The notes under the pieces are model-generated. The model was not told where the DNA came from, did not search any database, and saw only the letters and a list, made by a program, of their open reading frames with translations. A stretch of 5,735 nt of DNA. It comes from Atopobium sp. GTDB taxonomy: Bacteria > Actinomycetota > Coriobacteriia > Coriobacteriales > Atopobiaceae. Below are positions 5,180 through 5,735 of the stretch, in pieces. The position numbers were made by a program, and so were the translations under genes. Position 1 is the stretch's first letter; each line of letters begins with the position of its first letter. The DNA lies in the NCBI GenBank assembly GCA_018376005.1, contig JAHACE010000092.1:1-5735 (forward strand). The letters are read 5' to 3'.

Positions 5180-5735
5180 CGGCTCATACTATTACTTCGA
5201 CCAGAGTAATGGATTGTTGCGCTCTCAAAATGTCACTCTTCCTGATGGTCGTGTTGCTTACGCAGATGCAAATGGCGTTCTTAACATCAAGTCTGCAGAT
5301 AACAACAACGGTGGTAATGGCGGAGATAATAGAGACGCTAACAACACGCCTGCTGATGACGGTTCTCCAATTGACCCAACTCGTGGTAATTTCTCTGATC
5401 GCACCAGCGTTCTTGGAGCACCTCTTGTCACTAAAGAGGATCTTCAGCGAGATTTCAACAAGCGCGTAGGTTCTGCTTATCCAGCTGTCTATGCCGAGAA
5501 GGGCGCTGCAACAGGAACCGATTTTGTAAACCAGCTATGGCAGGCCGCCATTGATGAGGGAGTTCGTCCAGAACTTCTCTATGCACAGGTCATGATTGAG
5601 ACAGGTAACCTTCGCTTTGGTGGCGATGTCCTTCCTGAGCAGTGCAACTTTGGTGGTCTTGGTGCAACTGGAAACGGAGCGCGCGGACTCTCATTTGATA
5701 CCGTTCTTAAGGGACTACGTGCACAGGCTTTGCAC
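5142..5735 (+). pseudogene. Frameshifted C-terminal part of the hydrolase: last repeat, linker, glucosaminidase-type domain (partial)
   Basis: This frame is open for 198 codons from 5142 to the window end and is shifted relative to the amidase frame. It begins REHGALFGLQVINGSYYYFD, the second half of a wall-binding repeat. An Asn/Asp/Gly-rich linker follows (about 51-82), then from about residue 95 a glucosaminidase-type lytic domain. Diagnostic features are EGVRPELLYAQVMIETG, with the likely catalytic Glu153, and CNFGGLGATGNG (168-179), a pattern known from clostridial and actinobacterial glucosaminidase (PF01832-type) domains that cleave glycan-strand bonds. No ATG or GTG with an RBS precedes the domain in this frame (the first in-frame ATG, 5592, lies inside it), so independent translation is unlikely. 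It belongs to the same ancestral gene as the amidase, which would have made a bifunctional autolysin. The domain's C-terminus lies outside the window. Confidence 0.82.

Noticed and set aside
5209..5469. Open frame in a third reading frame after the frameshift
   Set aside because: It is a shadow of the linker and repeat region, rich in Leu/Thr with no domain; the 5142-5735 frame continues the known architecture.

Overview
The window looks like part of a chromosome of a moderate-GC Gram-positive, host-associated bacterium. My best guess is an Atopobium/Lancefieldella/Olsenella-type member of Coriobacteriia. That guess rests on the style of the secreted repeat proteins, the actinobacterial-looking 67-residue cold-shock protein and the codon usage. 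I could not search databases, so the taxonomy is inference.

Layout. Bases 1-2073 (minus strand) hold two tandem genes for secreted proteins that share a nearly identical signal-peptide region. The downstream one (1-303) has a proper RBS, start and signal peptide, followed by a Pro/Thr/Ser-rich linker that runs off the left edge. The upstream one (352-2043, open to 2073) is made almost wholly of aromatic/glycine cell-wall-binding-type repeats. It has no convincing start codon: an in-frame TAG lies just upstream of the shared signal-peptide segment. A 97-bp direct repeat (168-264 and 1971-2067) marks the shared part. Bases 2077-2325 are non-coding and end in the leader of a cold-shock protein gene (2326-2529, plus), which is followed by a strong intrinsic terminator. 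A HAD-family phosphatase gene (2619-3281, minus) converges on it. A short divergent promoter region (3282-3394) then leads to a large plus-strand gene for a modular peptidoglycan hydrolase.

The hydrolase is built as signal peptide, zinc-dependent N-acetylmuramoyl-L-alanine amidase (Amidase_3), beta-sandwich-like domain, cell-wall-binding repeats, Asn/Asp/Gly linker and glucosaminidase-type domain. In this sequence it is split by a frameshift at about 5141-5161. The amidase part stops at 5179 while the rest continues in another frame (5142 to beyond 5735). The junction sits on a perfect 21-bp palindrome, and about 40 residues expected from the repeat pattern are missing there.

Common theme. 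The repeat-only protein and the hydrolase carry the same type of wall-binding module (GW-x-x-x-P-N-G-K-x-x-Y-F). This suggests a locus for peptidoglycan remodelling and surface display, interrupted by two ordinary housekeeping genes. The most interesting signals are three signs of repeat-driven rearrangement: the duplicated signal-peptide block with a startless copy, internal module duplications, and the frameshift/deletion in the hydrolase. I see no IS element, CRISPR array, tRNA or rRNA.
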